Source: Methylobacteriaceae bacterium (GTDB lineage: Bacteria > Pseudomonadota > Alphaproteobacteria > Rhizobiales > Beijerinckiaceae). From it: DNA of 64,000 nt. Below are positions 41,694 through 51,836 of this stretch, piece after piece (the stretch's first letter is position 1; the number at the start of each line of letters is the position of its first letter). The notes under the pieces were generated by a model. That model was not told where the DNA came from, did not search any database, and was given only the letters and a program-made list of their open reading frames with translations. The DNA lies in assembly GCA_020638195.1 (NCBI GenBank), contig JACKJC010000001.1:609001-673000 (forward strand), read 5' to 3'. Made by a program: the position numbers and the translations under genes.

Positions 41694-42371
41694 ATGCCCT
41701 CGACAGGCGTCCGGATATTGATCGCGGATGATCATCCGCTCGTGCGCGGCGCGCTGGCGCAGGCGGTATCCGGCGCGGCGCCGGGCGCAGACATTCTGGA
41801 GGCCGGCGATCTCGAAGGCGTGACGCGGGTCTTCTCCGAGGGCCAGGACGTGGATCTCATCCTGCTCGATCTCGCCATGCCCGGCGTTCGCGGCTTCTCC
41901 GGCCTGATGTATCTGCGCGCCGAACATCCCGAAGTGCCGGTGGTCGTCGTCTCCGGCAACGAGGATCGCGCCGTCATACGGCGCTGCATCGATTTCGGCG
42001 CCTCCGGCTTCGTGCCGAAGACGACTCCGATCGAGGGTATGCGCGAGGCCGTGCGCAAGGTGCTCGAGGGCGGCATCTGGACGCCGCCCGACGTGGATCT
42101 GAACGCGCCCGCCGACAAGGAAACAGCAGATCTCGTGCGGCGCATGGCCTCGCTCACCCCGCAGCAGGTGCGCGTACTGATGATGGTCTCGGCCGGCCTG
42201 CTCAACAAGCAGATCGCTTACGAGCTGAAAGTCTCGGAAGCGACCGTCAAGGCGCATGTCTCGGCGATCCTCACCAAGCTCGGCGTCGAGAGTCGCACGC
42301 AGGCGGTGATCACCGCCGCCAAGGTCGAGGGTCTCGCGGGCTCGCCCGCTACCGTCCGCGCGACCGACTGA
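41694..42371 (+). CDS. LuxR/NarL-type response regulator
   Basis: A 225-residue two-domain regulator. The receiver domain has acidic residues in ILIADDHPLV (D12-D13), the phospho-acceptor D59 in LILLDLAMPG and the conserved lysine K109 in GFVPKTTP. A C-terminal LuxR helix-turn-helix follows (LTPQQVRVLMMVSAGLLNKQ, VSEATVKAHVSAILTKLGV). The ATG at 41694 is preceded by GGGGAGAATGC. No histidine kinase gene is adjacent. It is divergent from the symporter gene, about 120 bp apart, which may be its target. Confidence 0.92.
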   Translation: MPSTGVRILIADDHPLVRGALAQAVSGAAPGADILEAGDLEGVTRVFSEGQDVDLILLDLAMPGVRGFSGLMYLRAEHPEVPVVVVSGNEDRAVIRRCIDFGASGFVPKTTPIEGMREAVRKVLEGGIWTPPDVDLNAPADKETADLVRRMASLTPQQVRVLMMVSAGLLNKQIAYELKVSEATVKAHVSAILTKLGVESRTQAVITAAKVEGLAGSPATVRATD

Positions 42372-42443
42372 CGCCCGCCGCGCATTGATTTCGCCATGGC
42401 GCGCCCCCATCTTGCCCGCCAGTAGGCGGTTGATGGAGGCCCC

Positions 42444-42854
42444 ATGCGCGTGCTTATCGGCCCGGCCGGCGCCGCGATCCTGGCGATGACACTCGCAGCC
42501 CCCGCGCTGGCCGAGGGCGCGGCGTCGACGGATCCGACGGAAAACGGCCGCTATTCCATGACGCCGACCGACGGCGGCTTTCTCAGGTTGGACACGCGCA
42601 CCGGCGCGGTATCGCTCTGCAAGGTCGTGAGCGGTTCCGCCGTCTGCCGCGCGGCGACCGAGGAGCGCGCGGCGCTGCAGGGCGAGATCGACCGCCTGAC
42701 AAAACAGAACGAAGCGTTGAAACAGCAGAAATCAGGCGATTCAAGCCTGCCGTCGAAGCAGGATTTCGACCGCGCGCTCGATTATGCCGAGCGGTTCATG
42801 CGCCGCATGATGCGCATCATGCGCGACGAAGAGCCGGACAAGAACAAGACTTGA
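42444..42854 (+). CDS. Periplasmic protein of unknown function with coiled coil
   Basis: A 136-residue protein. Residues 1-23 form a Sec signal peptide ending ALAEG. A short globular part (NGRYSMTPTDGGFLRLDTRT) with two cysteines (LCKVVSGSAVC) follows, then a predicted coiled coil (ERAALQGEIDRLTKQNEALK) and a C-terminal methionine/arginine-rich helix (FMRRMMRIMRDEEP). A GGAGG ribosome site is 4 nt upstream. The next gene starts within 42 bp. No recognised function. Confidence 0.75.
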   Translation: MRVLIGPAGAAILAMTLAAPALAEGAASTDPTENGRYSMTPTDGGFLRLDTRTGAVSLCKVVSGSAVCRAATEERAALQGEIDRLTKQNEALKQQKSGDSSLPSKQDFDRALDYAERFMRRMMRIMRDEEPDKNKT

Positions 42855-42895
42855 CCAGCACGCCCGCGACGGGTTCTCAGAGGTTTGGAGCCGCC

Positions 42896-43255
42896 ATGAG
42901 CGACACTCAGTTCCGCGATCCCCCGATCGACGTCACGCCTGCGGCGCCGCCGCCGCTTCCACAATCCAGGGAACCCGAAATGGCCAATTCAGCTCTGCAG
43001 CGTTTCATCGGCGGCCCGCCGGTCGCCGTCTTCCTGCGGCTGCTGTTCGTCTCGCTCGTGGTCGGCGCTCTTCTCGTATGGATGGACATCCGTCCCTTCG
43101 AGATTTTCAACGCGCTCCAGCGCTTCGTGAATCGTCTCTGGCAGATGGGCTGGAGCGCGGTGCGCGACGTCGCGCAATATATCGTCGCCGGCGCGGCCAT
43201 CGTCCTGCCGGTCTGGTTCCTGATGCGCCTGTTCAACATGCGCGGCGCGAAATAA
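42896..43255 (+). CDS. Small membrane protein, DUF6460-like
   Basis: A 119-residue protein with a proline-rich N-terminus and two hydrophobic helices, FLRLLFVSLVVGALLVWMDI and a segment ending IVLPVWFLMRLF. This resembles the small membrane proteins grouped as DUF6460, from memory. The start is ATG 42896 with GGAG five nt ahead; a TTG at 42851 is a less likely extension. It follows the coiled-coil periplasmic gene closely, so they may be co-transcribed. Confidence 0.7.
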   Translation: MSDTQFRDPPIDVTPAAPPPLPQSREPEMANSALQRFIGGPPVAVFLRLLFVSLVVGALLVWMDIRPFEIFNALQRFVNRLWQMGWSAVRDVAQYIVAGAAIVLPVWFLMRLFNMRGAK

Positions 43256-43292
43256 TTCCGCCGACGCAAGGCCATTGTTTACTTATGAGAAT

Positions 43293-43325
43293 GCGGCGTG
43301 CGCCCGGGTTGCCGGCGCACGCCGC
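43293..43325. terminator. Long GC hairpin between convergent genes
   Basis: A perfect 12-bp stem GCGGCGTGCGCC (43293-43304) and GGCGCACGCCGC (43314-43325) with a 9-nt loop, between the membrane-protein stop and the alkylsulfatase stop. It lacks a long T-tract, so bidirectional termination is likely but unproven. Confidence 0.55.
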
Positions 43326-43341
43326 GCCAATGTGACCGTCC

Positions 43342-45246
43342 TTACGGTTCGACGATCGCGAAGCCGAGTTCGAAAGTGTCGAACAGGCCGAACAGCTCCA
43401 GCAGTTTCGAGGGATCCCCGCCGATCTTCACGAGGCCCGCGCCGATTGCCTCCGGGAAGGTCGTTTTCTGCTGCATCACCTTCGTCAGCGTCGTGCGTTC
43501 CAGCGTGAGCGTCGCATCGGCCTTTTCAGCATTGCGTCCAGCGACATACGTCAGCGCTGAATTCTCGAGATTGAGGACGTAGTTCTCCTTCGTGTCCGTG
43601 AACGTCCAGTTCACGACGATCCGTTTGCCGTCCGCCTTCGGCCCGTTCAACCGTATTCCGAGCGTATCGAAGAAACTGCCGGCCGACAGGGCGGACGCCA
43701 CATCCGGCGGAAAGGCGGCGCGATGGATTTTCGCCGGCCCGTTGCGCAATTCGTGCGCGCCGAACAGATAGGCGTTGCGCCAGGTCGACGCTTCGGCGAG
43801 ATAGCCGAGCTGATCGTAGGCGGCGGCGCACAGTTCGCGCGCCGCCATATTCGCGGGATCGGCGAAGACGACGCGGTTCATCACTTCCGCGACCCAGCGG
43901 TATTCGCCTTTCTCGAAGTCCTCGCGGGCCCTGGCCATGACGGCGTCGGCTCCGCCCATGTAGGCTACATATTTCTTCGCGGCTTCCACCGGCGGCAGGC
44001 CGTCGAGATTGGCGGGATTGGCGTCGTACCAGCCGAGGTACCTCTGGTAGATCGCCTTCACATTGTGCTTCACCGCGCCGTAATAGTCGCGGTTCTGCCA
44101 GACCTGCGCGAGCGCGGCCGGCAATTTGATCTCCTCGGCGATCTCCGACGCCGTCATTCCGTGGTTCATCAGCCGAAGCGTCTGGTCGTGAACGTATTTG
44201 TAGAGATCGCGCTGCTTGGCGAGATAGTCGCGGATCTTCTCGCGGCCCCAGACCGGCCAGTGATGCTGGCCGACCATGGCCTCGGCCTCGCCGAACATCT
44301 CGATGGCCTCGTTGATGTACCCGGACCAGGCGAGCGGATCGCGCACTTCCGCGCCGCGGAACGCCAACAGGTTGTGGAAGAGATGCGTGGCGTTCTCCGC
44401 CATGTTCAGCGTCTTGAGCGCCGGGATGTACATGTGCATCTCGGCCGGCGCCTCGCTGTTGGGCGCCATCTGGAAGATGAATTCGAGCCCGTCGAGCGTG
44501 CGCCGGTCGCCCGTGTTGATGATCAGGTCCGTCGGCGCGATCAGCGACACTGTGCCGCGTGCGGTGGTCTTGCCGAGCCCCGCGTCCACCTGGCCGCGCG
44601 GGCCAGCCGGCAGCAATGGTCCGAACTGGTACGTCGAGCGCCGGAGCATGGCGGGCCCCGCGATCACGTTTTCCGAGACCGCATGTTCCATGAAGAAGTT
44701 GGGCGCCACGACCGGGATCTTGCCCGCCTTGACGTCGGCCTCGTCGACCACGCCCTTCACGCCGCCGAAATGATCGACGTGCGTATGCGTGTAGATCACC
44801 GCCGTCACCGGCCTGTCGCCACGATGGGCGCGGTAGAGCGTCAACGCCGCGCGAGAAGCTTCGACGCAGGTCAGCGTGTCGATGACGATGATGCCGGCCT
44901 TGCCCTCGACGATCGTCATGTTGGCGATGTCGAGGCCGCGCACCTGGTAGACGCCCTCGCGCACCTCGAACAGGCCGTGCCGCCGGTTGAGCTGGGCGAT
45001 GCGCCACAGGCTCGGGTTGACGCTGTCGGGCGCGGGCCCGTCGTCGATGAAGGCGTATTGCTTCTGGCTCCAGGCCTGATGGCCGCTGGCGGTCAGCACC
45101 GTCGCGTCGGGGATCGTGGCGATGAAGCCGCGATCGGCGTCGGCGAAGTCGCCGCGATCGGCGAAGGGCAATTCGTCCAGAACCGCCTTGTTGCGGTCGA
45201 CGACCTTTGCTGCGGGCGGCGTCGGGCTCTTGGCCTCGCTCGACAT
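43342..45246 (-). CDS. Alkyl/aryl sulfatase-like metallo-beta-lactamase protein (SdsA type)
   Basis: A 634-residue enzyme of the alkylsulfatase family, which splits primary or secondary alkyl sulfates to alcohol and sulfate. The binuclear zinc motif VIYTHTHVDHFGGVKG supplies H-x-H-x-D-H. Other family segments are MHMYIPALKTLNMAENATHL and EAMVGQHHWPVWG. The C-terminus is an SCP2-like domain (LTLERTTLTKVMQQKTTFPE). The start is ATG 45246 with GGAGGTTA just upstream. No signal peptide is seen, so location is probably cytoplasmic. Confidence 0.9.
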   Translation of the reverse strand: MSSEAKSPTPPAAKVVDRNKAVLDELPFADRGDFADADRGFIATIPDATVLTASGHQAWSQKQYAFIDDGPAPDSVNPSLWRIAQLNRRHGLFEVREGVYQVRGLDIANMTIVEGKAGIIVIDTLTCVEASRAALTLYRAHRGDRPVTAVIYTHTHVDHFGGVKGVVDEADVKAGKIPVVAPNFFMEHAVSENVIAGPAMLRRSTYQFGPLLPAGPRGQVDAGLGKTTARGTVSLIAPTDLIINTGDRRTLDGLEFIFQMAPNSEAPAEMHMYIPALKTLNMAENATHLFHNLLAFRGAEVRDPLAWSGYINEAIEMFGEAEAMVGQHHWPVWGREKIRDYLAKQRDLYKYVHDQTLRLMNHGMTASEIAEEIKLPAALAQVWQNRDYYGAVKHNVKAIYQRYLGWYDANPANLDGLPPVEAAKKYVAYMGGADAVMARAREDFEKGEYRWVAEVMNRVVFADPANMAARELCAAAYDQLGYLAEASTWRNAYLFGAHELRNGPAKIHRAAFPPDVASALSAGSFFDTLGIRLNGPKADGKRIVVNWTFTDTKENYVLNLENSALTYVAGRNAEKADATLTLERTTLTKVMQQKTTFPEAIGAGLVKIGGDPSKLLELFGLFDTFELGFAIVEP

Positions 45247-45408
45247 GGCGTAACCTCCAATTGTTTTCGTGCGAACCAGTCTAGCCGACGGCGTGGCGCC
45301 CGCGCCATGGGGCGGCCGCTTATTGTCGCAGCGGCTGGCAAACACTGGACCTCGCCCGAGAAAAAACTAATTTGAGCGGAACGATGCGCTTTCAGCGCGG
45401 AGACGAGA

Positions 45409-45798
45409 ATGCTGACAGCTGGCGGATTGCCGAACGGTCCCATGCCTGACGAGCCCCCGGGCAACCCGATCGCACGTCTGATCATCACCCACTGGATTCT
45501 CGGCAGCGCGCTCGGCGTGCTCTGCGCCGGCGCTCTCCTGCTCATCAATCCGCTGGGCATCCGCACGCTGTTGATGCGCTCCGACGCCATGGTCGCGGGC
45601 CTCGCCATGCTCTTCGTCGGCTTCGGCACCACTTTCGGCGCGCTTGTCAGCGCGACCGCGGTGATGATGCAGAAGAAGGACGACGACAACGACAAGAAGC
45701 CGCCCCGCGGCGGCATGCGCGCGCCGGTCCTGACGCCGGTTCTCGCGCCCGTTCGCGCGCGCGGCGCCACCCGCGTGCGGCATCCGGGAATGTATTAG
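45409..45798 (+). CDS. Small two-helix membrane protein, unknown function
   Basis: A 129-residue protein with two hydrophobic segments (LIITHWILGSALGVLCAGAL and MVAGLAMLFVGFGTTFGALV). A charged stretch KKDDDNDKKPP and a basic tail follow. No family was recognised. A GGAGACGAGA site precedes the ATG. Its stop overlaps the convergent aldolase stop by 4 bp. Confidence 0.7.
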   Translation: MLTAGGLPNGPMPDEPPGNPIARLIITHWILGSALGVLCAGALLLINPLGIRTLLMRSDAMVAGLAMLFVGFGTTFGALVSATAVMMQKKDDDNDKKPPRGGMRAPVLTPVLAPVRARGATRVRHPGMY

Positions 45799-46451
45799 CC
45801 CTCGAGCCCATAGCCGGTGACGCCGAATTTCTCGGCGGCCTCGCGCACTTCCCTGTCGCTCAACAAGACCGGCTTGCCGATCTGCAGCGCGTGCCAATAT
45901 TGCCGCGCCAGAGTCTCCAGCTCGACCGCCAGCCACATGGCCTGCGCGAGGTTCTTGCCGGCCGCGATCATGCCGTGGTTGGCGAGCAGACAGCCGTTGC
46001 GTCCCTCGATCGCCTTCAGAACCTGCGCGGACAATTCGGCGGACCCGTAAAGCGCGTAATCGGCGCAACGAATGTCAGGTCCGCCGAAATGCGCGATCAT
46101 GTAATGCACGGCGGGTATGCCCATGCGCGCGATCGACAGCGACGTGCAATAGGTCGAATGCGTATGCACGATCGCGCCGACCTCCGGTCGTGCGCGAAGA
46201 ATGTCGAGATGGAAGCGCCATTCGCTCGACGGCTTCTTCGGGCCTTCCCAGGCGCCGTATTCGCCCTCGATTGGCATTGACGCGATCATGTCCGGCGTCA
46301 TCGCGTCGTAGGGGATGGCGGACGGCGTGATCAGCATTATCTCGCCATGACGCGCGGAAATGTTCCCTGACGTACCCTGGTTGAGGCCGCTGGCGTTCAT
46401 GGCGCGGCATTGCGCGATAATGGCGGCGCGAATTTCGGTTTCGTCGGTCAT
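45795..46451 (-). CDS. Class II aldolase/adducin family protein
   Basis: A 218-residue zinc-dependent aldolase of the fuculose-phosphate/ribulose-5-phosphate epimerase type. It has the substrate phosphate loop GTSGNISAR near residues 25-33, the zinc histidines in AIVHTHSTYCTSLS, and a catalytic-region motif NGCLLANHGMIAAGKNL. The substrate is not evident. The start is ATG 46451. The pirin gene lies upstream on the same strand, separated by a hairpin. Confidence 0.88.
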   Translation of the reverse strand: MTDETEIRAAIIAQCRAMNASGLNQGTSGNISARHGEIMLITPSAIPYDAMTPDMIASMPIEGEYGAWEGPKKPSSEWRFHLDILRARPEVGAIVHTHSTYCTSLSIARMGIPAVHYMIAHFGGPDIRCADYALYGSAELSAQVLKAIEGRNGCLLANHGMIAAGKNLAQAMWLAVELETLARQYWHALQIGKPVLLSDREVREAAEKFGVTGYGLEG

Positions 46452-46489
46452 AGCGCGCGCAATGTGCGACGCGCGGCTGGCGATGTCGA

Positions 46490-46513
46490 GCCGGGACCGT
46501 GAGCGGTCCCGGC
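46490..46513. terminator. Hairpin between pirin and aldolase genes
   Basis: A perfect stem GCCGGGACCG-TGAG-CGGTCCCGGC, 9 nt past the pirin stop. There is no T-tract on the minus strand, so it could be a terminator or an mRNA processing/stability element. Confidence 0.4.
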
Positions 46514-46521
46514 TTCTTCCA

Positions 46522-47226
46522 TTAAGCCCCGAGATCGAACAGCAAGATCTCGGACTGTTCGGCCTTGCCGACAATCTCGAGCAACTTTTCATTCGTGACC
46601 TGCAGCCCGTCCCCTTCGACGAGCGTAATATCGCCGACGGCGACCGAGCCGCGCGCGACTTGCAGCCAAAGACCGCGTCCCGCCGCGATCTGGTGCGACA
46701 CCTTCGCGCCTTCGCCGAGAAGCGACACATAAAGCGAGGCGTCACTGCGGATCGTTACCGATCCGTCGCGGCCGTCGGGCGAGGCCACGAGACGCAGGCA
46801 GTCACGCTTCGACGCGGCGTCGAAATTCTTCTGCTCGTAGCCGGGCGTCAGGCCGCGCCGCTCGGGCAGGAACCAGATTTGCAGGAAATGGACGGGATCG
46901 GTGCGCGACGCGTTGAACTCGCTGTGCGCGATGCCCGTGCCCGCCGACATGCGCTGCACGTCGCCGGGCTTGATGACGGAGCCCGTCCCGAGCGAATCCT
47001 TGTGCGCCAGTGCGCCCTCGAGCACGTAGCTCACGATCTCCATGTCGCGATGCGGATGGGTCGGAAAGCCGCCGCCGCCGGCGACCCTGTCGTCGTTGAT
47101 CACCCGCAGCGGGCCGAAGCCCATATGTGCGGGGTCGTAATATTCGCCGAAGGAAAAGCTGTGGCGGCTGTCGAGCCAGCCGAAATCGGCCCGGCCGCGA
47201 TCCTGTGCCCTGCGAAGCGTCAGCAT
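46522..47226 (-). CDS. Pirin family protein (YhhW-like)
   Basis: A 234-residue bicupin. The N-terminal cupin has RADFGWLDSRHSFSFGEYYD, FPTHPHRDMEIVSYVLEG and HSEFNASRTDPVHFLQIWF, with the metal-binding His/Glu set of pirins. YhhW homologues show quercetinase activity in vitro, but the physiological role is uncertain. It is the upstream neighbour of the class II aldolase gene on the same strand. Confidence 0.9.
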   Translation of the reverse strand: MLTLRRAQDRGRADFGWLDSRHSFSFGEYYDPAHMGFGPLRVINDDRVAGGGGFPTHPHRDMEIVSYVLEGALAHKDSLGTGSVIKPGDVQRMSAGTGIAHSEFNASRTDPVHFLQIWFLPERRGLTPGYEQKNFDAASKRDCLRLVASPDGRDGSVTIRSDASLYVSLLGEGAKVSHQIAAGRGLWLQVARGSVAVGDITLVEGDGLQVTNEKLLEIVGKAEQSEILLFDLGA

Positions 47227-47329
47227 GACGGATACTCCGAATTGTCGTGAGCATCAGATAGGGGTGCGCAGGCGCAAGCGCATCCTTTGCAACATTGCGC
47301 CTACGCAATCGGACGCTGGCGCCCCTGGG

Positions 47330-48208
47330 TTATTCCTCGAAGGCGAAGAAGAACCCGTCGCCTTTGCGCCTGACCCGCCCGGCATGCGGCGCGCCGAAAT
47401 GCGCGGGCAACATCAGCGCGTTGCAGTCCGCGCACTGGCCGAGAATCTTCTCCCGCGTGTCGGCGGATTGCACGGGATCTGTGCAGAAGCGGCTCGACCA
47501 GCGCGGGCGGTAGACCTGGATCGGATGGTGCATGACGTCGCCGGTGAACAGGCCCTCCTGCCCGCTGTCGCTGAGCCGGAACGCCACGGCGCCCGGCGTA
47601 TGGCCCGGGGTCAGCTGGATCGAAATATTGTCGCCGAGCTGGTCGCCATCGGCGACGCAATGATCCTGGCCGGCGGCGATCACCGGATGCACGGAATCCG
47701 CGAAGATGGCGCGCGCTTCCTCGTCCAGCGCGGAATTCTTGGCCGGGTCCCAGAAATCGCGGTCGATCTGCGAGAAGACATATTTCGCGTTCGGGAAGGT
47801 CGGGACCCAGCGCCCGTTCTCGAGTTTCGTGTTCCAACCGACATGGTCGACGTGCAGATGCGTGCACATCACGAAATCGACCTCGGCTGGATCGACGCCC
47901 GCCGCCTTCAGGCGCTCGAGATAGGGCGTGTCCTTCATGTGGAAGAGCGGCGAATGCGGCCGCTCCTTGTGATTGCCGGCGCAGGTGTCGACGAGGATCG
48001 TGTGATGCTTCGTACGGATCACCCAGGAATGAAGCGAGGTGATGAAACGGTCGGTGCGCGCGTGATAATGGCGCGGCAGCAGCCAGTCGCCATGCTCCTT
48101 CAGAATTTCAGGATCCCAGTCCGGCAGCAGCATGGCCGGCGGAAAGGCCGGTCCGTGCGCCTCCTCGACCCGGTCGATCGTCGTATTCCCGATGGAAAAC
48201 AGCGGCAT
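47330..48208 (-). CDS. MBL fold metallo-hydrolase
   Basis: A 292-residue metallo-beta-lactamase-fold enzyme. The motif VMCTHLHVDHVGWNTK supplies H-x-H-x-D-H, and LTPGHTPGAVAFRLSD provides the next ligand histidine. The ending segment NALMLPAHFGAPHAG holds the last. It resembles the large group of cytoplasmic lactonase/phosphodiesterase-like hydrolases; the substrate is not predictable. The start is ATG 48208 with GGAGG seven nt ahead. It lies downstream of the dienelactone hydrolase gene on the same strand. Confidence 0.88.
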   Translation of the reverse strand: MPLFSIGNTTIDRVEEAHGPAFPPAMLLPDWDPEILKEHGDWLLPRHYHARTDRFITSLHSWVIRTKHHTILVDTCAGNHKERPHSPLFHMKDTPYLERLKAAGVDPAEVDFVMCTHLHVDHVGWNTKLENGRWVPTFPNAKYVFSQIDRDFWDPAKNSALDEEARAIFADSVHPVIAAGQDHCVADGDQLGDNISIQLTPGHTPGAVAFRLSDSGQEGLFTGDVMHHPIQVYRPRWSSRFCTDPVQSADTREKILGQCADCNALMLPAHFGAPHAGRVRRKGDGFFFAFEE

Positions 48209-48297
48209 GTTGGTTCCTCCCGGCCGCGATGGTGCGACAGCGCTCGCGCCAGCGCAATTGCGCTGGCGACATGGCGGCTCTTCGGAGGATTGCCGAC

Positions 48298-48975
48298 CTA
48301 GCCGAGATGCTTCCGGAAGAATTTCAGCGTGCGGTCCCAGGCCTCGGCCGCGGCCTTGGCCTGATGCACGTCCGGCCGCGCCTCGTTCATGAAGCCGTGA
48401 TGGGCCTCGTAGCTGAAGAATTCGGCCGGCTTGTGCGCGTCGACGAGGCCTTTGGCGAAGTCCATGACGGCCTGGGGCGTGCACCAGTCGTCGTGCAGGG
48501 CGAAATGGCCTTCGATCGGGATTTTCACATCTTTCGGTCCGGCGGCGGCGGCCGGCGGCAGGCCGTAGAAGCAGACGCCGGCAGAAAATTCCGGCACGCG
48601 GGCGGCGGCCAGAATCGTCATGGCCCCGCCCATGCAGAAGCCGGTGACGCCGACCTTGGCCGCGCCATCCGCCATCAGCCGCTGCGCCGCGCCGCGACAA
48701 ATCTGGTCGGTGGCGTCCAGAAAATTCAGCGAGGTCATTTCGGCGTTGGCGGCGGGCGCGTCGTGGTAGGGCACGACCCGGCCGGCGTAGAGATCGGGCG
48801 CAAGCGCGTTGAAGCCGGCTTCGGCGAACCGGTCGACGATCCCCTTGATCTGCTCGTTCAGGCCCCACCATTCCTGAATGACGACCAGGCCCGGCGCGCC
48901 CGCTTTGGCCGCTTTGGCCAGATATCCGGCCGCTTCCTTGCCGTCCGGCCGCTTGAAGGTGATGCGCTCGCCCAT
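48298..48975 (-). CDS. Dienelactone hydrolase family protein
   Basis: A 225-residue alpha/beta hydrolase with a cysteine nucleophile. The nucleophile elbow is GFCMGGAMT (C114), the acid lies around GHFALHDDWCTP and the histidine is in SYEAHHGFMNEARP. Dienelactone hydrolases open dienelactones from chlorocatechol breakdown, but many homologues have other roles. The start is ATG 48975; the longer open frame upstream is not supported. Confidence 0.9.
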   Translation of the reverse strand: MGERITFKRPDGKEAAGYLAKAAKAGAPGLVVIQEWWGLNEQIKGIVDRFAEAGFNALAPDLYAGRVVPYHDAPAANAEMTSLNFLDATDQICRGAAQRLMADGAAKVGVTGFCMGGAMTILAAARVPEFSAGVCFYGLPPAAAAGPKDVKIPIEGHFALHDDWCTPQAVMDFAKGLVDAHKPAEFFSYEAHHGFMNEARPDVHQAKAAAEAWDRTLKFFRKHLG

Positions 48976-49095
48976 GATCGTTTCCTCGTCTGCAGGATAT
49001 TGATTGGCGGCGATCATTGCCGGTTTCGGGCGCGTTAGAAAGCCTGTTGCGGGCCCTTGCGGCCCCGCTGGCGCTCGATCAGCCGCCCGGACCCG

Positions 49096-49124
49096 CTTGC
49101 GTCGAAAAAACTCGCCGCCTATAT
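49096..49124 (+). promoter_or_regulatory. Predicted RpoH (sigma-32) promoter of dnaK
   Basis: CTTG (49096-49099), 18 bp, then CCTATAT (49118-49124) matches the alphaproteobacterial heat-shock consensus CTTG-N17/18-CYTAT-T at every fixed position. It lies about 150 bp before the dnaK ATG. Confidence 0.72.
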
Positions 49125-49276
49125 GCGGGCTCAGCCCTTGCGGCGGGCCGCGCCGCACACAATCTCATGGCCGTCAGATAGGGGACCGGACGGGGCGGGT
49201 CGCGCGAGCGGAACGCAGCGTCCTCCAGACCGGATCGCTTCGGGGTCCGGCGGTCTCGCCGCAGAAAGGAATAGTC

Positions 49277-51190
<1,914 letters not shown>

Positions 51191-51199
51191 TAGAACGCG

Positions 51200-51225
51200 G
51201 GGCGCCGCGCCAGCGGCGCCCTTTT
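51200..51225 (+). terminator. Rho-independent terminator after dnaK
   Basis: Stem GGGCGCCGC (51200-51208), loop GCCA, stem GCGGCGCCC (51213-51221), then TTTT. It begins 10 bp past the dnaK stop and lies just upstream of the secreted-protein start. Confidence 0.85.
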
Positions 51226-51244
51226 CATGTCAGGGGACATCGGT

Positions 51245-51835
51245 ATGAAATTCGCGTCTAAAGCCGCTGCGGCCCTCGCTGGCGTCCTCGCGTTCGCTGG
51301 CCTGTCGCAGGCGCAGTCGAAGACCGCGGTGACGCCCGATCAGCTGAAGCCGCCGGCCTCGATTCTCGTCGATTGCGCGAAGGCCGCGCCGAAAGGCGCT
51401 GTCACCAGCCTGTCGGCGCCGCTGTCTGCCTGGGCGACCGTGTACTGCACGAAGAACGGCCAGATATTCAACGCCAACGACAAATATTTCGGGGCCTTCC
51501 CGGACAGCGGCGCGCGCGCGACCTTCGGCGCGGCCGAGATGGACAACAAGACCGGCGCCGAGCGCGAGAAAGCCTATTTCAAATCGGTGACCTACAAGGA
51601 GATGGGCGACGCCGAATATCAGGCGCTGCTGAAGGTCGATCCGATCTCCGAGAAGATTCTCAAGGGCAAGAAGCTCTATCGTCTCGATCTCGTTTCAGGC
51701 GGCGACAACGTCCTGTCGTTCCTGGTGATCGATCCGCTCGCAGAGCCTTTCTGGGTCTTCCCGCTCACCGACAAGGGCCTGGGTTCGCCCGCCTTCTTCG
51801 TGGTGAGCGCCGCCTCGATCAACCGGTCGCGGTGA
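51245..51835 (+). CDS. Secreted protein of unknown function between dnaK and dnaJ
   Basis: A 196-residue protein. Residues 1-24 form a signal peptide (MKFASKAAAALAGVLAFAGL then SQAQ). The mature part has two cysteines (DCAKAA and VYCTKNGQ) and no recognised domain; YLVSGGDNVLSF-like and PFWVFPLTDKGLG segments suggest a small beta-rich fold. An AGGGGA site is 7 nt ahead of ATG 51245. It ends 1 nt before the dnaJ ATG, so it and dnaJ are transcribed together past the dnaK terminator. Confidence 0.8.
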   Translation: MKFASKAAAALAGVLAFAGLSQAQSKTAVTPDQLKPPASILVDCAKAAPKGAVTSLSAPLSAWATVYCTKNGQIFNANDKYFGAFPDSGARATFGAAEMDNKTGAEREKAYFKSVTYKEMGDAEYQALLKVDPISEKILKGKKLYRLDLVSGGDNVLSFLVIDPLAEPFWVFPLTDKGLGSPAFFVVSAASINRSR

Positions 51836-51836
51836 C

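Noticed and set aside
41571..42410. N-terminal extension of the symporter frame through the response regulator region
   Set aside because: The extension is antisense to a clear LuxR-type regulator and is not hydrophobic, so the symporter start is placed near 41570.
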